Assembly (NCBI RefSeq): GCF_017311415.1
Contig: NZ_JAEKIS010000014.1
Span: 62,001-126,000, forward strand
Direction of reading: 5' to 3'
From: Salipiger abyssi
GTDB taxonomy: Bacteria; Pseudomonadota; Alphaproteobacteria; Rhodobacterales; Rhodobacteraceae
DNA length: 64,000 nucleotides
Shown here: one piece after another, positions 40,276 through 52,070 of the stretch
How positions within the stretch are numbered: position 1 is the first letter of the stretch
Layout of the letters: each line of letters opens with the position of its first letter
Position numbers and translations under genes: made by a program
Notes under the pieces: generated by a model
Database searches by the model: none
What the model saw: the letters and a program-made list of their open reading frames with translations, nothing else
What the model was told of the DNA's origin: nothing

Positions 40276-40314
40276 GAATCAGTTGATTCGCCTCATGATT
40301 CGGGGAATCGAATC
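40276..40314. promoter_or_regulatory. Cluster of five GANTC (CcrM) sites before rpoD
   Basis: GANTC motifs start at 40276, 40285, 40297, 40305 and 40310, five in 39 bp, within the 142-bp dnaG-rpoD gap. CGAATCA-GT-TGATTCG (40275-40290) is also a perfect dyad. GANTC is the methylation site of the cell-cycle methyltransferase CcrM in alphaproteobacteria. The cluster ends 57 bp before the rpoD ATG. Confidence 0.7.
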
Positions 40315-40370
40315 ACTTCACCCGCGCGACCGCCGGCCCATCGGGCCGCCTCCCTTTGACGGAGCACTTC

Positions 40371-42362
<1,992 letters not shown>

Positions 42363-42381
42363 TCGCGTTGGGCTGCTGAGC

Positions 42382-42666
42382 ATGTCGTTCTGGAAAAAAC
42401 TCTTCGGCGGCGGCGCGGATGACAGCGCGGCGGCGCCGCAGGCTGAGGCGGTGGAATACAAAGGCTTCCGCATCGTGCCGGAGCCAATCGCTGCCGATGG
42501 GCAGTTCCGTGTCGCCGCGACGATCTCGGGCGAGGTGGATGGCGAGGCGAAGACCCACAAGCTGATCCGCGCCGATGTGCTGCGCGATCACGACGACGCG
42601 GTCGAGGCCTCGCTGCGCAAGGCGAAACAGATGATCGACGAGCAGGGCGCGCGGCTTTTCGGCTGA
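42382..42666 (+). CDS. HlyU-family protein
   Basis: A 94-residue protein, MSFWKKLFGGGADDSAAAPQ, with the HlyU-type core VEYKGFRIVPEPIA and a C-terminal helix KAKQMIDEQGARLFG. ATG 42382 is 19 bp after rpoD, so it may be co-transcribed. HlyU in Vibrio is a winged-helix regulator, but this short family has no winged helix and its role is unknown. A strong terminator follows. Confidence 0.82.
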   Translation: MSFWKKLFGGGADDSAAAPQAEAVEYKGFRIVPEPIAADGQFRVAATISGEVDGEAKTHKLIRADVLRDHDDAVEASLRKAKQMIDEQGARLFG

Positions 42667-42683
42667 ACGTCGCCCTTTCGATA

Positions 42684-42720
42684 ACAAAAACGCCGTCCCG
42701 GATCGGGGCGGCGTTTTTGT
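42684..42720. terminator. Bidirectional intrinsic terminator
   Basis: ACAAAAACGCCGTCCCG (42684-42700) pairs with CGGGGCGGCGTTTTTGT (42704-42720) with one G-U pair. It has a U-tract in both directions and ends the rpoD unit. Confidence 0.9.
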
Positions 42721-42845
42721 TTGTCCGCCCGGGAAATCGTGGTGCGGGCGTCGGTATTGGGCGCGGAGTGCGTACCCATCAAAGACGCTCACGGAACATT
42801 CACGGTCGTTGTGGCGTTCTATCCGCAAGCCGAAAGGAGATCTCG

Positions 42846-43088
42846 ATGACCCGCCTTATCGTTCTGACCGCCGCTGCCATCTGCGTTTCCGTCGCTGCCT
42901 ATGCCGCGTCCGAAGCGCTGACGAGTGATGAACAGGAGGTGATCTTGATCAAGGTGGCGCCCGAGGAACTGGCCGAATGCGAGGCGACCCTGCGAGAGGT
43001 CGGGCAGATGCCCGCCGTCACCGATTCCGGCTCGCCCATGCTCATCGACCGTACCGACGATTTGCCGAGCGTGGCCTGCGAGGCCTAA
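42846..43088 (+). CDS. Small secreted protein of unknown function
   Basis: An 80-residue protein with a signal peptide (MTRLIVLTAAAICVSVAAYA, cleavage before AS). The mature part is acidic with two Cys (AECEATL, VACEA) that could pair. An AAGGAGA site precedes ATG 42846. I do not recognise a domain. Confidence 0.7.
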   Translation: MTRLIVLTAAAICVSVAAYAASEALTSDEQEVILIKVAPEELAECEATLREVGQMPAVTDSGSPMLIDRTDDLPSVACEA

Positions 43089-43153
43089 TCCTCCGCCCTG
43101 ATCGCTGGCGAAACGCGGCCCAACCCGCTATCGAGAGTGAAACGGGGGCGGCG

Positions 43154-43561
43154 ATGCAGACGACTTTCACGATTTCGACGAACGGGCCGGGGCTCTACGA
43201 ATTCACCCAAGAGGTGGATGACTGGGTCGAGGGCACGGGGCTGCTGACGCTGTTCATCCGCCACACCTCCGCATCGCTGCTCATTCAGGAAAACGCCGAT
43301 CCCGAGGTGCAGAGCGATCTCACCGCCTATTTCCACCGGCTGGTGCCGCCCTCGGACGATCCGTCCATGTCCTATCTCACACATACCTATGAGGGGCCCG
43401 ACGACATGCCCGCCCATATCAAGGCGGCGCTGCTGCCGGTGTCGCTTTCAATTCCGGTCGCCGACGGGCGCCTGGCGTTGGGCACATGGCAGGGGATTTA
43501 TCTGTTCGAACACCGCCGCGCGGCGCACAGACGCCAGGTGGTGGCTCATCTGAGCCGCTAA
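43154..43561 (+). CDS. YjbQ/UPF0047 family protein
   Basis: The 135-residue protein has the family signature FIRHTSASLLIQENADPEVQ and the C-terminal GTWQGIYLFEHR, with metal-binding His residues. Family members have been linked to thiamine-phosphate synthase activity, but the cellular role is unsettled. ATG 43154 is chosen because the upstream frame overlaps the previous gene. Confidence 0.88.
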   Translation: MQTTFTISTNGPGLYEFTQEVDDWVEGTGLLTLFIRHTSASLLIQENADPEVQSDLTAYFHRLVPPSDDPSMSYLTHTYEGPDDMPAHIKAALLPVSLSIPVADGRLALGTWQGIYLFEHRRAAHRRQVVAHLSR

Positions 43562-43765
43562 GCCGCGCCCTGAACGGCTTTCGTCTCGGCGGGCCTCATA
43601 AACAAAGCGCAGCGGTTTTGGTATTTTTTCCTATTGTCATCGCCCCCTATCTTGTTGCCTAAATTCTCCTCTACCCAATGTCTGGCGGCTCCCCTATAGT
43701 GGCTGTGGATAAGTGGGGGCAAAGCCCACGACCGAGGCAGATAAGAACAGATTAGGGGAACGGCC

Positions 43766-44236
43766 ATGCGCTGCCCATTTTGCGGACATATGGATACGCA
43801 AGTGAAAGATTCCCGACCGGCCGAAGAGCATGTCTCGATCCGGCGGCGGCGGTTCTGCCCGGCCTGCGGAGGCCGGTTTACCACCTATGAGCGCGTCCAG
43901 CTGCGCGATCTCGTGGTGATCAAGACGAACGGGCGGCGCGAGGATTTCGACCGTGACAAGCTCGAACGCTCGATCCGCATCGCGCTGCAAAAACGCCCGA
44001 TAGAGCCCGAACGCATCGACCAGATGATCAGCGGCATCGTGCGGCGGCTGGAGAGCCTCGGCGAGACCGACATTCCCTCCAAGCAGATTGGCGAGATCGT
44101 GATGGAGACGCTGGCCCGGATCGACACCGTCGCCTATGTGCGCTTTGCAAGCGTCTACAAGAACTTCCAGGCCGCCGACGATTTCGACAAATTCGTCAGC
44201 GAGCTGCGTCCAGAGACCGCCCCGGCGGAGAAGTGA
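43766..44236 (+). CDS. nrdR: Ribonucleotide reductase repressor NrdR
   Basis: Represses ribonucleotide reductase genes in response to dATP/ATP. The 156-residue protein has an N-terminal zinc ribbon ([15 protein letters not shown] and [13 protein letters not shown]) and an ATP-cone ([20 protein letters not shown]). It overlaps the ribD start by 4 bp (GTGA), the usual nrdR-ribD pair. Confidence 0.97.
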   Translation: MRCPFCGHMDTQVKDSRPAEEHVSIRRRRFCPACGGRFTTYERVQLRDLVVIKTNGRREDFDRDKLERSIRIALQKRPIEPERIDQMISGIVRRLESLGETDIPSKQIGEIVMETLARIDTVAYVRFASVYKNFQAADDFDKFVSELRPETAPAEK

Positions 44237-45324
44237 GCGACGACACCCGCCACATGGCCCATGCCCTGCGGCTGGGCCGGCGACGGATGGGCCAGTGCTG
44301 GCCCAACCCGGCTGTGGGCTGCGTGATCGTCAAGGACGGGCATGTGGTGGGGCGCGGCGCCACCGCACCCGGAGGGCGCCCGCATGCGGAACCGCTGGCG
44401 CTCTCGCAGGCCGGCGACGCGGCGCGCGGCGCCACCGCTTATGTCACGCTGGAGCCCTGCGCTCATCACGGCAAGACCCCGCCCTGCGCCGAGGCGCTTG
44501 TGCGCGCCGGTATCGCACGGGTCGTGGCGCCTCTGGCCGACAGCGATCCGAGAGTGTCGGGCAAGGGCTTCGAGCATCTGCGCCGGCACGGCGTCGAGGT
44601 GACCACCGGCGTGCTGGCCGAAGAGGCGGCGCGCGATCATGCCGGCTTTTTCCTGCGCGTCGATCAGGGGCGCCCGCTGGTCACGCTGAAACTCGCCAAC
44701 AGTTTTGACGGGCGCATCGCCACCGCCACCGGCGAAAGCCAGTGGATCACCGGCCCGGAGGCGCGCCGCGTCGTGCACGGGCTGCGCGCGGCGCATGATG
44801 CGGTGATGGTGGGGGCGGGCACCGCGCGCGCCGACGATCCGGCGCTGACGGTGCGCGGCTGGGGAGATGTCCGGCAGCCGGTGCGGGTGGTGGTCTCGCG
44901 CCTCATCGACGTGCCGCTGATGAGCAAGCTCGCCAGCACCGCGCGCGAGGTGCCGGTCTGGCTGGTGCACGGTTCCGACGCGGCGCCCGAGACGCGCCGC
45001 GCCTGGGACAGTTGCGGCGCGCGGCTGCTGCAATGCGAGGTGTCGGGCGGTCGCATCGACCCGCAGGCGCTGCTCGCGGCGCTTGGTGCGCAGGGGCTCA
45101 CACGGGTGTTCTGCGAGGGTGGGGGGCAGCTCGCCGCCTCGCTGCTTGCCGCCGATCTGGTGGATGAGCTGGTGGGCTTCACCGCCGGCATCGCGCTGGG
45201 TGCCGAGGGCCGCCCGGGCATCGGCGCCATGGGCGTCGACCGTCTGGCGGAGGCGCCGCGTTTCGTGCTGGAGGAGGTGCGGGCCACCGGCGCGGATGTC
45301 ATGCATCGCTGGCGCCGGGGCTGA
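44233..45324 (+). CDS. ribD: Riboflavin biosynthesis deaminase/reductase RibD
   Basis: Carries out deamination and reduction steps of riboflavin synthesis. The 363-residue fusion has an N-terminal deaminase with the zinc site HAEPLAL and [11 protein letters not shown], and a C-terminal reductase ([33 protein letters not shown]). GTG 44233 overlaps nrdR. ribE does not follow; the next gene is on the other strand. Confidence 0.95.
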   Translation: MSDDTRHMAHALRLGRRRMGQCWPNPAVGCVIVKDGHVVGRGATAPGGRPHAEPLALSQAGDAARGATAYVTLEPCAHHGKTPPCAEALVRAGIARVVAPLADSDPRVSGKGFEHLRRHGVEVTTGVLAEEAARDHAGFFLRVDQGRPLVTLKLANSFDGRIATATGESQWITGPEARRVVHGLRAAHDAVMVGAGTARADDPALTVRGWGDVRQPVRVVVSRLIDVPLMSKLASTAREVPVWLVHGSDAAPETRRAWDSCGARLLQCEVSGGRIDPQALLAALGAQGLTRVFCEGGGQLAASLLAADLVDELVGFTAGIALGAEGRPGIGAMGVDRLAEAPRFVLEEVRATGADVMHRWRRG

Positions 45325-45379
45325 GCGCTGACGCCGGGGCTGAGCGCGGGCGCCCGGCGCGGGGCCGGGCGATGCGGGA

Positions 45380-45607
45380 TTAGTGGACCGTCACCGGGGC
45401 AAAGTCGTTCTGCCGCGCCAGCACGAAGGCGAGCTTGCGGTCCTTGACCAGCGCCAGCCGTTCGCCATCGGAATTGTGCACGGCATAGAGCGTTTCCAGC
45501 CCGCCGAGCTGGCTCTGCATTTCCTCGGGCAGATCCACGGCGGCGACGGGGCGGACATAGACGATGCGGTCTTCGCCCGGGAGTTTGAATTCGAACTTAG
45601 TATTCAT
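45380..45607 (-). CDS. DUF1150 family protein
   Basis: A 75-residue protein, MNTKFEFKLPGEDRIVYVRP, with the DUF1150 pattern DLPEEMQSQLGGLETLYAVH and C-terminal RKLAFVLARQNDF. It lies 3 bp after an Hsp20 gene, the arrangement usual for this family in alphaproteobacteria, and so is probably heat-inducible. Function is unknown. Confidence 0.88.
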   Translation of the reverse strand: MNTKFEFKLPGEDRIVYVRPVAAVDLPEEMQSQLGGLETLYAVHNSDGERLALVKDRKLAFVLARQNDFAPVTVH

Positions 45608-45610
45608 GGC

Positions 45611-46021
45611 TTACCCCTTTCTGATCTGGATCGTCTGAACCACCGTCTCGGGACGGGACAGCGTGAGATCTACGTGTAGCAGGCCGTTCTCAATCACAGC
45701 CTCACCCACTTCCACGCCATCAGCCAAGACGAAACTGCGCTGAAACTGTCGTGCCGCAATGCCGCGATGCAAAAAGATGCGTTCGGGGCCGTCGTCCCGC
45801 TGACGTCCACGGATCACCAACTGGCGGTCCTCGACGGTGATCGACAGGTCATTTTCCGAGAATCCGGCCACGGCGAGGGTGATCCGGTAGGAATCTTCCG
45901 CAGTTTGTTCGATATTGAAAGGCGGGTAGCCTTCGCTCGACTTGGCAGTGCGTTCGAGCAGGCGCTCGAGCTGCTCGAAGCCGAGCATATGCGGGTAGGA
46001 ACCCAGGGTCATTTTGCTCAT
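45611..46021 (-). CDS. Small heat shock protein, Hsp20/IbpA type
   Basis: A 136-residue ATP-independent holdase: N-terminal MSKMTLGSYPHMLGFEQLER, alpha-crystallin domain with AVAGFSENDLSITVEDRQLVI-like strands, and GIAARQFQRSFVLADGVEV. The start at ATG 46021 is chosen over 46027 because AAGGA lies 7 bases before it, too close to the earlier ATG. A heat-shock-type promoter lies ~70 bp upstream. Confidence 0.93.
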   Translation of the reverse strand: MSKMTLGSYPHMLGFEQLERLLERTAKSSEGYPPFNIEQTAEDSYRITLAVAGFSENDLSITVEDRQLVIRGRQRDDGPERIFLHRGIAARQFQRSFVLADGVEVGEAVIENGLLHVDLTLSRPETVVQTIQIRKG

Positions 46022-46087
46022 CGACATGTCCTTAACAGAAAGCGACCGTCCATGCCGGGCCCCGAATTTCGGCAACCCGACCACATG

Positions 46088-46117
46088 AATATGGGAAGCG
46101 CGCGGATTATGCGCAAG
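46088..46117 (-). promoter_or_regulatory. RpoH (sigma32)-like promoter for the Hsp20-DUF1150 operon
   Basis: Read on the minus strand, CTTG (46117-46114) is followed after 18 bp by CCCATATT (46095-46088). This resembles the heat-shock consensus CTTGAAA / CCCCATNT. A start near 46081 would leave a ~60-base leader to the Hsp20 ATG. Confidence 0.55.
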
Positions 46118-46179
46118 GGCTTTGCCAAAACGTGGGGAGTTGCTATTTTGAACGCCTGCACTGCAAGGAGATCCCCCGC

Positions 46180-46404
46180 ATGGACGCGCCGCAAGATATC
46201 TCGATGAAGACCGAGGAGGTGTTGCGGGTCGAGCTGGAGGTGTTCAGACGCGAACACCGCGATCTCGACGATGCGATTGCCGCCCTGCACGAGCGCGGCG
46301 TGGCCGATCAGCTGACCTTGCAGCGGCTGAAGAAGAAGAAGCTGTTTCTCAAGGACAAAATCGCCCTGATCGAGGACCGGCTGACCCCCGATATTATCGC
46401 CTGA
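46180..46404 (+). CDS. DUF465 (YdcH-like) protein
   Basis: A 74-residue, highly charged helical protein with the family core LEVFRREHRDLDDAIAALHE and LQRLKKKKLFLKDKIALIEDRL. An AAGGAG site precedes ATG 46180. YdcH-type proteins are helical hairpins of unknown function. It is divergent from the Hsp20 gene. Confidence 0.85.
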   Translation: MDAPQDISMKTEEVLRVELEVFRREHRDLDDAIAALHERGVADQLTLQRLKKKKLFLKDKIALIEDRLTPDIIA

Positions 46405-46495
46405 CCGCGCTGCCTGCGCGAATGCGCAGGAAACGGATCGCGCAGGCCGCCGCCATTGGCCGACAAGCTCCCCATGTCCGGATGAGGGAGGTCGC

Positions 46496-47092
46496 ATGGC
46501 CGAGATGGTTCTGTCGCTGATCGTGTTTCTGTTGCCGCTGGCCTACAGCCCCGGGCCGGCCAATATGGTGTTCGCCGCAACCGGCGCGCGCTTCGGCCCG
46601 CGCGCCACGATTCCGATGAGCCTGGGCTATCATCTGGCCACCTGGGCGGTCACTCTCGCCATCGGGCTGGGCTTTGCCGGCGCTGTCGGGCAGATGCCGC
46701 TGCTGCTCAAGGCGCTGAGATGGGCGGGCGCGCTTTATGTGCTCTATCTCGCCTGGCGCCTCGCCCGCGCCGGGGCGTCTTCGGCAAAGGCCATCTCGGG
46801 CCTGTCGGGGATGCGCGACGGTGCGCTCCTGCTGCTGCTGAACCCCAAGGCCTATGTGATCATCGCGCTGATGTTCGCGCAGTTCCTTGGCCGCGCGCCG
46901 CTCGGCCAGGTTGCGGAGGTGGTGCTGATCACCACGGTCTTCACCCTGAACAACCTGCTGGCCTTCATCTGCTGGACGGTGGTCGGCGACCGGATCGCGG
47001 CGCTGTTTCATAGCGAGCGGGCGGCGCGGCGGCTGAATACCGGGTTCGCGCTCCTCCTCGCCGGTGTCGCCCTGTGGATACTGTTCGGATGA
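46496..47092 (+). CDS. LysE/RhtB-family amino acid exporter
   Basis: A 198-residue membrane protein with about six helices and the family start LLPLAYSPGPANMVFAATGAR. GGGAGGTCGC precedes ATG 46496. Family members export basic or neutral amino acids; substrate cannot be read from the sequence. Confidence 0.88.
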   Translation: MAEMVLSLIVFLLPLAYSPGPANMVFAATGARFGPRATIPMSLGYHLATWAVTLAIGLGFAGAVGQMPLLLKALRWAGALYVLYLAWRLARAGASSAKAISGLSGMRDGALLLLLNPKAYVIIALMFAQFLGRAPLGQVAEVVLITTVFTLNNLLAFICWTVVGDRIAALFHSERAARRLNTGFALLLAGVALWILFG

Positions 47093-47098
47093 CGCCCT

Positions 47099-47121
47099 GT
47101 AGGGTGGGCAATCTGCCCACC
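47099..47121. terminator. Hairpin between convergent lysE-type gene and ldh
   Basis: GGTGGGCA (47103-47110) pairs exactly with TGCCCACC (47114-47121). The preceding GTAGGGTGGG is shared with the hairpin at 48325, so both belong to a small repeat family. It fills most of the 39-bp gap between the two stop codons. Confidence 0.6.
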
Positions 47122-47131
47122 GCCGCGCTGC

Positions 47132-48308
<1,177 letters not shown>

Positions 48309-48324
48309 CGGGCAATGCTCGACC

Positions 48325-48347
48325 GTAGGGTGGGTTTCCAACCCACC
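48325..48347 (-). terminator. Hairpin after hisG
   Basis: GGTGGGTT (48329-48336) pairs with AACCCACC (48340-48347) across TCC, with the same GTAGGGTGGG lead as at 47099. It lies 29 bp past the hisG stop and would end the hisS-hisZ-hisG transcript. Confidence 0.55.
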
Positions 48348-48375
48348 GTCACTCATCCAAAGCGCGGAACTCTGT

Positions 48376-49068
48376 TCAGACCCCCAGCGTCTCGGTGAGC
48401 CCGCGCAGCACCTGCCGGTCGCCATCCTCCAGCCGCGCCGCGCGGCTGCGGAACAGCGTCGCCTGGCTGCGCAGCACCGGCTCTTCCTCCAGCACCTTGA
48501 GATGGTTCGCGCGCAGCGTCTCGCCGGTCGAGGTGATGTCGGCGATGGCCTCGGCGGTGAGGTTCTTCACCGTGCCCTCGGTGGCGCCCTGGCTGTCCAC
48601 CAGCTGGTAATCCGCCACGCCGCCCCGGCGCAGGTAATCGCGCACCAGCCGGTGATACTTCGTGGCGATCCGCATCCGGAACCCGTGCGCGGCGCGGAAC
48701 GCCGCCGCCGCCGCGTCGAGATCGTCGAGCGTGGTGACATCGACCCAGCAGGAGGGCACCGCGACGATCAGATCCGCCTGGCCAAAGCCCAGCTCCGCCA
48801 GGGGCTCGACCTTCTGGTCCCATTGCACCAGCTTCTCGTGAATGAGATCGGTGCCGGTCACCCCCAGATGCAGCCGCCCCGCCGCCAGCTCACGCGGGAT
48901 CTCGCCCGCCGAGAGCAGCACCAGATCGACCCCGCCGACGCCCTCGACGGCGCCGGAATATTCCCGCTCCGAGCCGGTCCGGCTGAGGCGCACGCCGCGC
49001 GCGCCGAACCAGTCGAAGGTCTTTTCCATCAGCCGCCCCTTGGAGGGCACGCCCAGCTTGATGCTCAT
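48376..49068 (-). CDS. hisG: ATP phosphoribosyltransferase catalytic subunit, short form
   Basis: Catalyses the first step of histidine synthesis. The 230-residue short form ([31 protein letters not shown]) lacks the C-terminal regulatory domain and needs HisZ as partner. It has the phosphate-binding segment ITSTGETLRANHLKVL. Its ATG overlaps the hisZ stop (ATGA). Confidence 0.95.
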   Translation of the reverse strand: MSIKLGVPSKGRLMEKTFDWFGARGVRLSRTGSEREYSGAVEGVGGVDLVLLSAGEIPRELAAGRLHLGVTGTDLIHEKLVQWDQKVEPLAELGFGQADLIVAVPSCWVDVTTLDDLDAAAAAFRAAHGFRMRIATKYHRLVRDYLRRGGVADYQLVDSQGATEGTVKNLTAEAIADITSTGETLRANHLKVLEEEPVLRSQATLFRSRAARLEDGDRQVLRGLTETLGV

Positions 49069-50153
49069 GCCCGACCCTCCAGTTGCAACAGCAGGCCGGG
49101 GCGGATCACCCCGCCCACCGCCGGCGCGGCGCGGCCCTGTCCCAGCCGCGCGGTCAGCGCGTCATAGCGCCCGCCGGTGGCCACCGGCGGCAGGTCCGGG
49201 CGTTGCGGCGCCAGAAAGCCGAAGACGAAGCCGTCGTAATACTCCATCGAGGTGCGCCCGTAGCTCGCCTCGAATTCCAGCGCCTCCACGTCGATGCCGC
49301 GCGCCGCCAGCGCCTCGCAGCGCCGTTCGAAGCGCTCGACCGCCGGCAGCAGCCCGGGCAGGTCGACGGCGATGTCGTGCAGATGCTCCAGCGCGTAGGG
49401 GCAGGTCTCGCGCACCGCCAGCAGCGTGTCGATCAGCTGCACCTGGCTGTCGCAGAGCGGCCCCTCGGCGGCATCGGCGCGCAGCGCCTCGATGCGCGCG
49501 GCGATCTCCGCCTCCGAGCGCATGCCGATCATCGGCCCGGCCCCGGCCATGGCATCCTGCGCCTCCAGCAGCGCCTTGCGCGCGGGCGGCGGCGGGGTGC
49601 GGCCGGAATAGCGGTCGAGCAGGGCACGAAACCGGCGCGGGCGCCAGATATGCCGCATCAGCGCATCCCGGCGCCGCTCGGATGTCTTCAGCCCCGCCAC
49701 GGCGGCGGTGAGAATCCCGATATCGCCGGTCACCGCGCGCAGCCCAAAGGGCGCCAGCGTCTCGGCAAAGAGCGCGAACACCTCGGCATCCGCCTGCGCC
49801 GGCGCCTCATCGGCAAAGAGCTCGTATCCCACCTGGAAATATTCCGAGGCGCGCTCCGGGTGTTCTTCCTGCCGCCGGAACACCTCGCCGCAATAGGTGT
49901 AGCGCGAGGGTGCGGCGCCGCTCTGCATATGCATCTGCACCACCGGCACGGTGAAATCCGGGCGCAGCATCACTTCGCCGCGCGCCGGATCCTGGGTGAC
50001 ATAGGCGCGGGCGCGGATATCCTCGCCATAGAGGTCGAGCAGCGTCTCGGCGGGTTGCAGGATGGCGCAATCCACGTTCTCGGCGCCGGCCTCGGCAAAG
50101 CGGGCGCGCAGCCGCACCGCCTCGGCGCGTTCCTCTGCGATGCTCACGCCCAT
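49065..50153 (-). CDS. hisZ: ATP phosphoribosyltransferase regulatory subunit HisZ
   Basis: A HisRS paralogue without synthetase activity that activates short-form HisG. About 362 residues with class II synthetase-like segments ([37 protein letters not shown]). The start may be ATG 50153 or GTG 50147; the latter overlaps the hisS stop as GTGA. Neither has a strong ribosome site. Confidence 0.92.
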   Translation of the reverse strand: MGVSIAEERAEAVRLRARFAEAGAENVDCAILQPAETLLDLYGEDIRARAYVTQDPARGEVMLRPDFTVPVVQMHMQSGAAPSRYTYCGEVFRRQEEHPERASEYFQVGYELFADEAPAQADAEVFALFAETLAPFGLRAVTGDIGILTAAVAGLKTSERRRDALMRHIWRPRRFRALLDRYSGRTPPPPARKALLEAQDAMAGAGPMIGMRSEAEIAARIEALRADAAEGPLCDSQVQLIDTLLAVRETCPYALEHLHDIAVDLPGLLPAVERFERRCEALAARGIDVEALEFEASYGRTSMEYYDGFVFGFLAPQRPDLPPVATGGRYDALTARLGQGRAAPAVGGVIRPGLLLQLEGRA

Positions 50154-51634
50154 TGGGTCAGGATCTCTTTGACCTTGGCGACCAGCTCGCCGCGCGGCAC
50201 CTCGTACTGGCTGGGCCGCTCCTTCCATTCCTCGAGCGTCGCCTCCTGCGCCAGCTTGGCACCGAGGATCAGATCCTTGATCTGCACCACGCCATTGGCC
50301 TTCTCGTCGCCGCCCTCGATCACCGCGACGGGAGAGTTGCGCTTGTCGGCATATTTGAGCTGGTTGCCGAAATTCTTCGGATTGCCGAGATAGACCTCGG
50401 CGCGGATGCCCGCATTGCGCAGCTCGGCCACCATGGTCTGGTAATCGGCCATGCGGTCGCGGTCCATGACCGTCACCACCACCGGCCCCTGCACGCTGCC
50501 GCCGATGCGGCCCTTCTCGCGCAGCGCCGCAAGCAGCCGGTCGACGCCGATCGACACACCCGTCGCGGGCACCGCCTGCCCGGTGAAGCGCTTGACCAGA
50601 TCGTCATAGCGCCCGCCGCCCGCGACCGAGCCGAACTGCCGCTTGCGGCCCTTCTCGTCGAGGATCTCGAAGGTCAGTTCCGCCTCGAACACCGGCCCGG
50701 TGTAGTAGCCAAGGCCGCGTACAACTGAGGAATCGACGACGATGCGGTCTGAACCATAGCCTTGCGCTGCCAGCAGACTGGCGATTTCCTCAAGCTCGCT
50801 AACACCCTCCAGCCCAATTTGAGAGTTGCCGACCGCTTGCCGCATTGACGCCAGACGTGCCTGATTGACGTCTTCGCCGTAAAGTACAGATTTCTGCGTC
50901 AGGTATTGTACGATTTGTTGCGCGCTTTGGATATGAAGTCCTACCCCGTCGATAAAAGCGCCAGAGGCGTCGCGTCGACCGGTAGTGAGAAGCTCAAGAA
51001 CGCCCTCCTCCCCGACCTTGTCGAACTTATCTATCGTGCGCATCACATCGGCACGAATTGGATCGTCCGATCCGATTCCAACGAAGTCTAGTACGCCATC
51101 AAGCACCTTGCGATTGTTGACCCGCACCAGATAATCGCCGCGCGGAATGCCGACCACTTCCAGCGTGTCCGACAGCATCGCGCAGATCTCGGCATCGGCG
51201 GCCGCCGAGCCGGTGCCCACCGTGTCCGCGTCGCATTGATAGAACTGCCGGAACCGCCCGGGCCCGGGCTTTTCGTTGCGCCAGACCGGCCCCATGGCAT
51301 AGCGCCGATAGGGGGTGGGCAGATCGTTGCGGTGCTGGGCATAGACCCGCGCCAGCGGCGCGGTGAGGTCATAGCGGAGCGCCACCCAGCCCTCGTCCTC
51401 GTCCTGCCAGGCAAAGACCCCCTCGTTCGGGCGGTCCACATCGGGCAGGAACTTGCCGAGCGCCTCGACCGTCTCCACCGCGCTCGATTCCAGCGCCTCG
51501 AAGCCATAGCGATGATAGACCCCGGCGATGGCGCGCAGCATCTCGGCGCGCTCGCTCACTTCCGATCCGAAATAATCGCGAAATCCCTTCGGCGTCTGCG
51601 CCTTGGGGCGGGGGGCTTTTTTCACTTTGGCCAT
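50144..51634 (-). CDS. hisS: Histidyl-tRNA synthetase
   Basis: Charges tRNA-His. The 496-residue class II enzyme has motif 2 [20 protein letters not shown], the HisA-type segment [15 protein letters not shown], motif 3 [13 protein letters not shown], and a C-terminal anticodon-binding domain. It begins the hisS-hisZ-hisG operon. Its middle third (about residues 173-310) has clearly lower GC than either side, as noted separately. Confidence 0.96.
   Translation of the reverse strand: MAKVKKAPRPKAQTPKGFRDYFGSEVSERAEMLRAIAGVYHRYGFEALESSAVETVEALGKFLPDVDRPNEGVFAWQDEDEGWVALRYDLTAPLARVYAQHRNDLPTPYRRYAMGPVWRNEKPGPGRFRQFYQCDADTVGTGSAAADAEICAMLSDTLEVVGIPRGDYLVRVNNRKVLDGVLDFVGIGSDDPIRADVMRTIDKFDKVGEEGVLELLTTGRRDASGAFIDGVGLHIQSAQQIVQYLTQKSVLYGEDVNQARLASMRQAVGNSQIGLEGVSELEEIASLLAAQGYGSDRIVVDSSVVRGLGYYTGPVFEAELTFEILDEKGRKRQFGSVAGGGRYDDLVKRFTGQAVPATGVSIGVDRLLAALREKGRIGGSVQGPVVVTVMDRDRMADYQTMVAELRNAGIRAEVYLGNPKNFGNQLKYADKRNSPVAVIEGGDEKANGVVQIKDLILGAKLAQEATLEEWKERPSQYEVPRGELVAKVKEILTQWA
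50705..51115. other. Low-GC mosaic segment inside hisS
   Basis: Bases 50701-51120 count to about 54% GC by hand (one 60-base line is 42%), against roughly 65% or more in flanking hisS sequence. Codons here use A/T third positions that are rare elsewhere in the window. The frame stays intact and the protein motifs are normal. This pattern suggests homologous replacement by DNA from a lower-GC donor. Confidence 0.55.
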
Positions 51635-51818
51635 GGCGGGCTCCGGGCTCCTCCAGATTGCGCGCCTCCCTTAGCCCCTCAGGCGCAAAGGAGCAAGCGA
51701 GCGCCGCGCTCCGGGCTTTCATCTTTCCGCAAATACTCCAAACGGTCCTGCCGTGGACATCCCGCGCCGCGCCGCCTATCTCTCGCGCACGAGACGCCCG
51801 CCCGAAAGGAGCCCGCCC

Positions 51819-52025
51819 ATGCCCGCCGATACCGCCGCTCTCGAGGAACGCATCGCGCATCTGCAACGCGTGGTCGAGGATCTCTCCGACACCGTCGCCC
51901 GGCAGGACCGCGAGATCGCGCTGCTCACCCGCCGCGTGGCGTTGCTCATGGAGCGCGAGGCGGCGCGGCAGGACGAGGGCACCGGCGGGGTGGTGATGGG
52001 CGACGAGCGCCCGCCGCATTACTGA
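51819..52025 (+). CDS. slyX: SlyX family protein
   Basis: A 68-residue coiled-coil protein, ERIAHLQRVVEDLSDTVARQ, with the typical C-terminal RPPHY. AAAGGAG precedes ATG 51819. SlyX proteins are small helical dimers of unknown function. It is divergent from hisS and convergent with dnaE. Confidence 0.85.
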   Translation: MPADTAALEERIAHLQRVVEDLSDTVARQDREIALLTRRVALLMEREAARQDEGTGGVVMGDERPPHY

Positions 52026-52070
52026 GCGCGCCGCTCCGAGGAGGCGCCGCAAGGGGCCGAGGAGGCCGGC

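Noticed and set aside
50906-51091. 61-codon plus-strand frame within the hisS low-GC segment
   Set aside because: It has more balanced composition than other shadows, but no ribosome site or domain and it lies inside conserved hisS coding sequence; it results from the lower GC.
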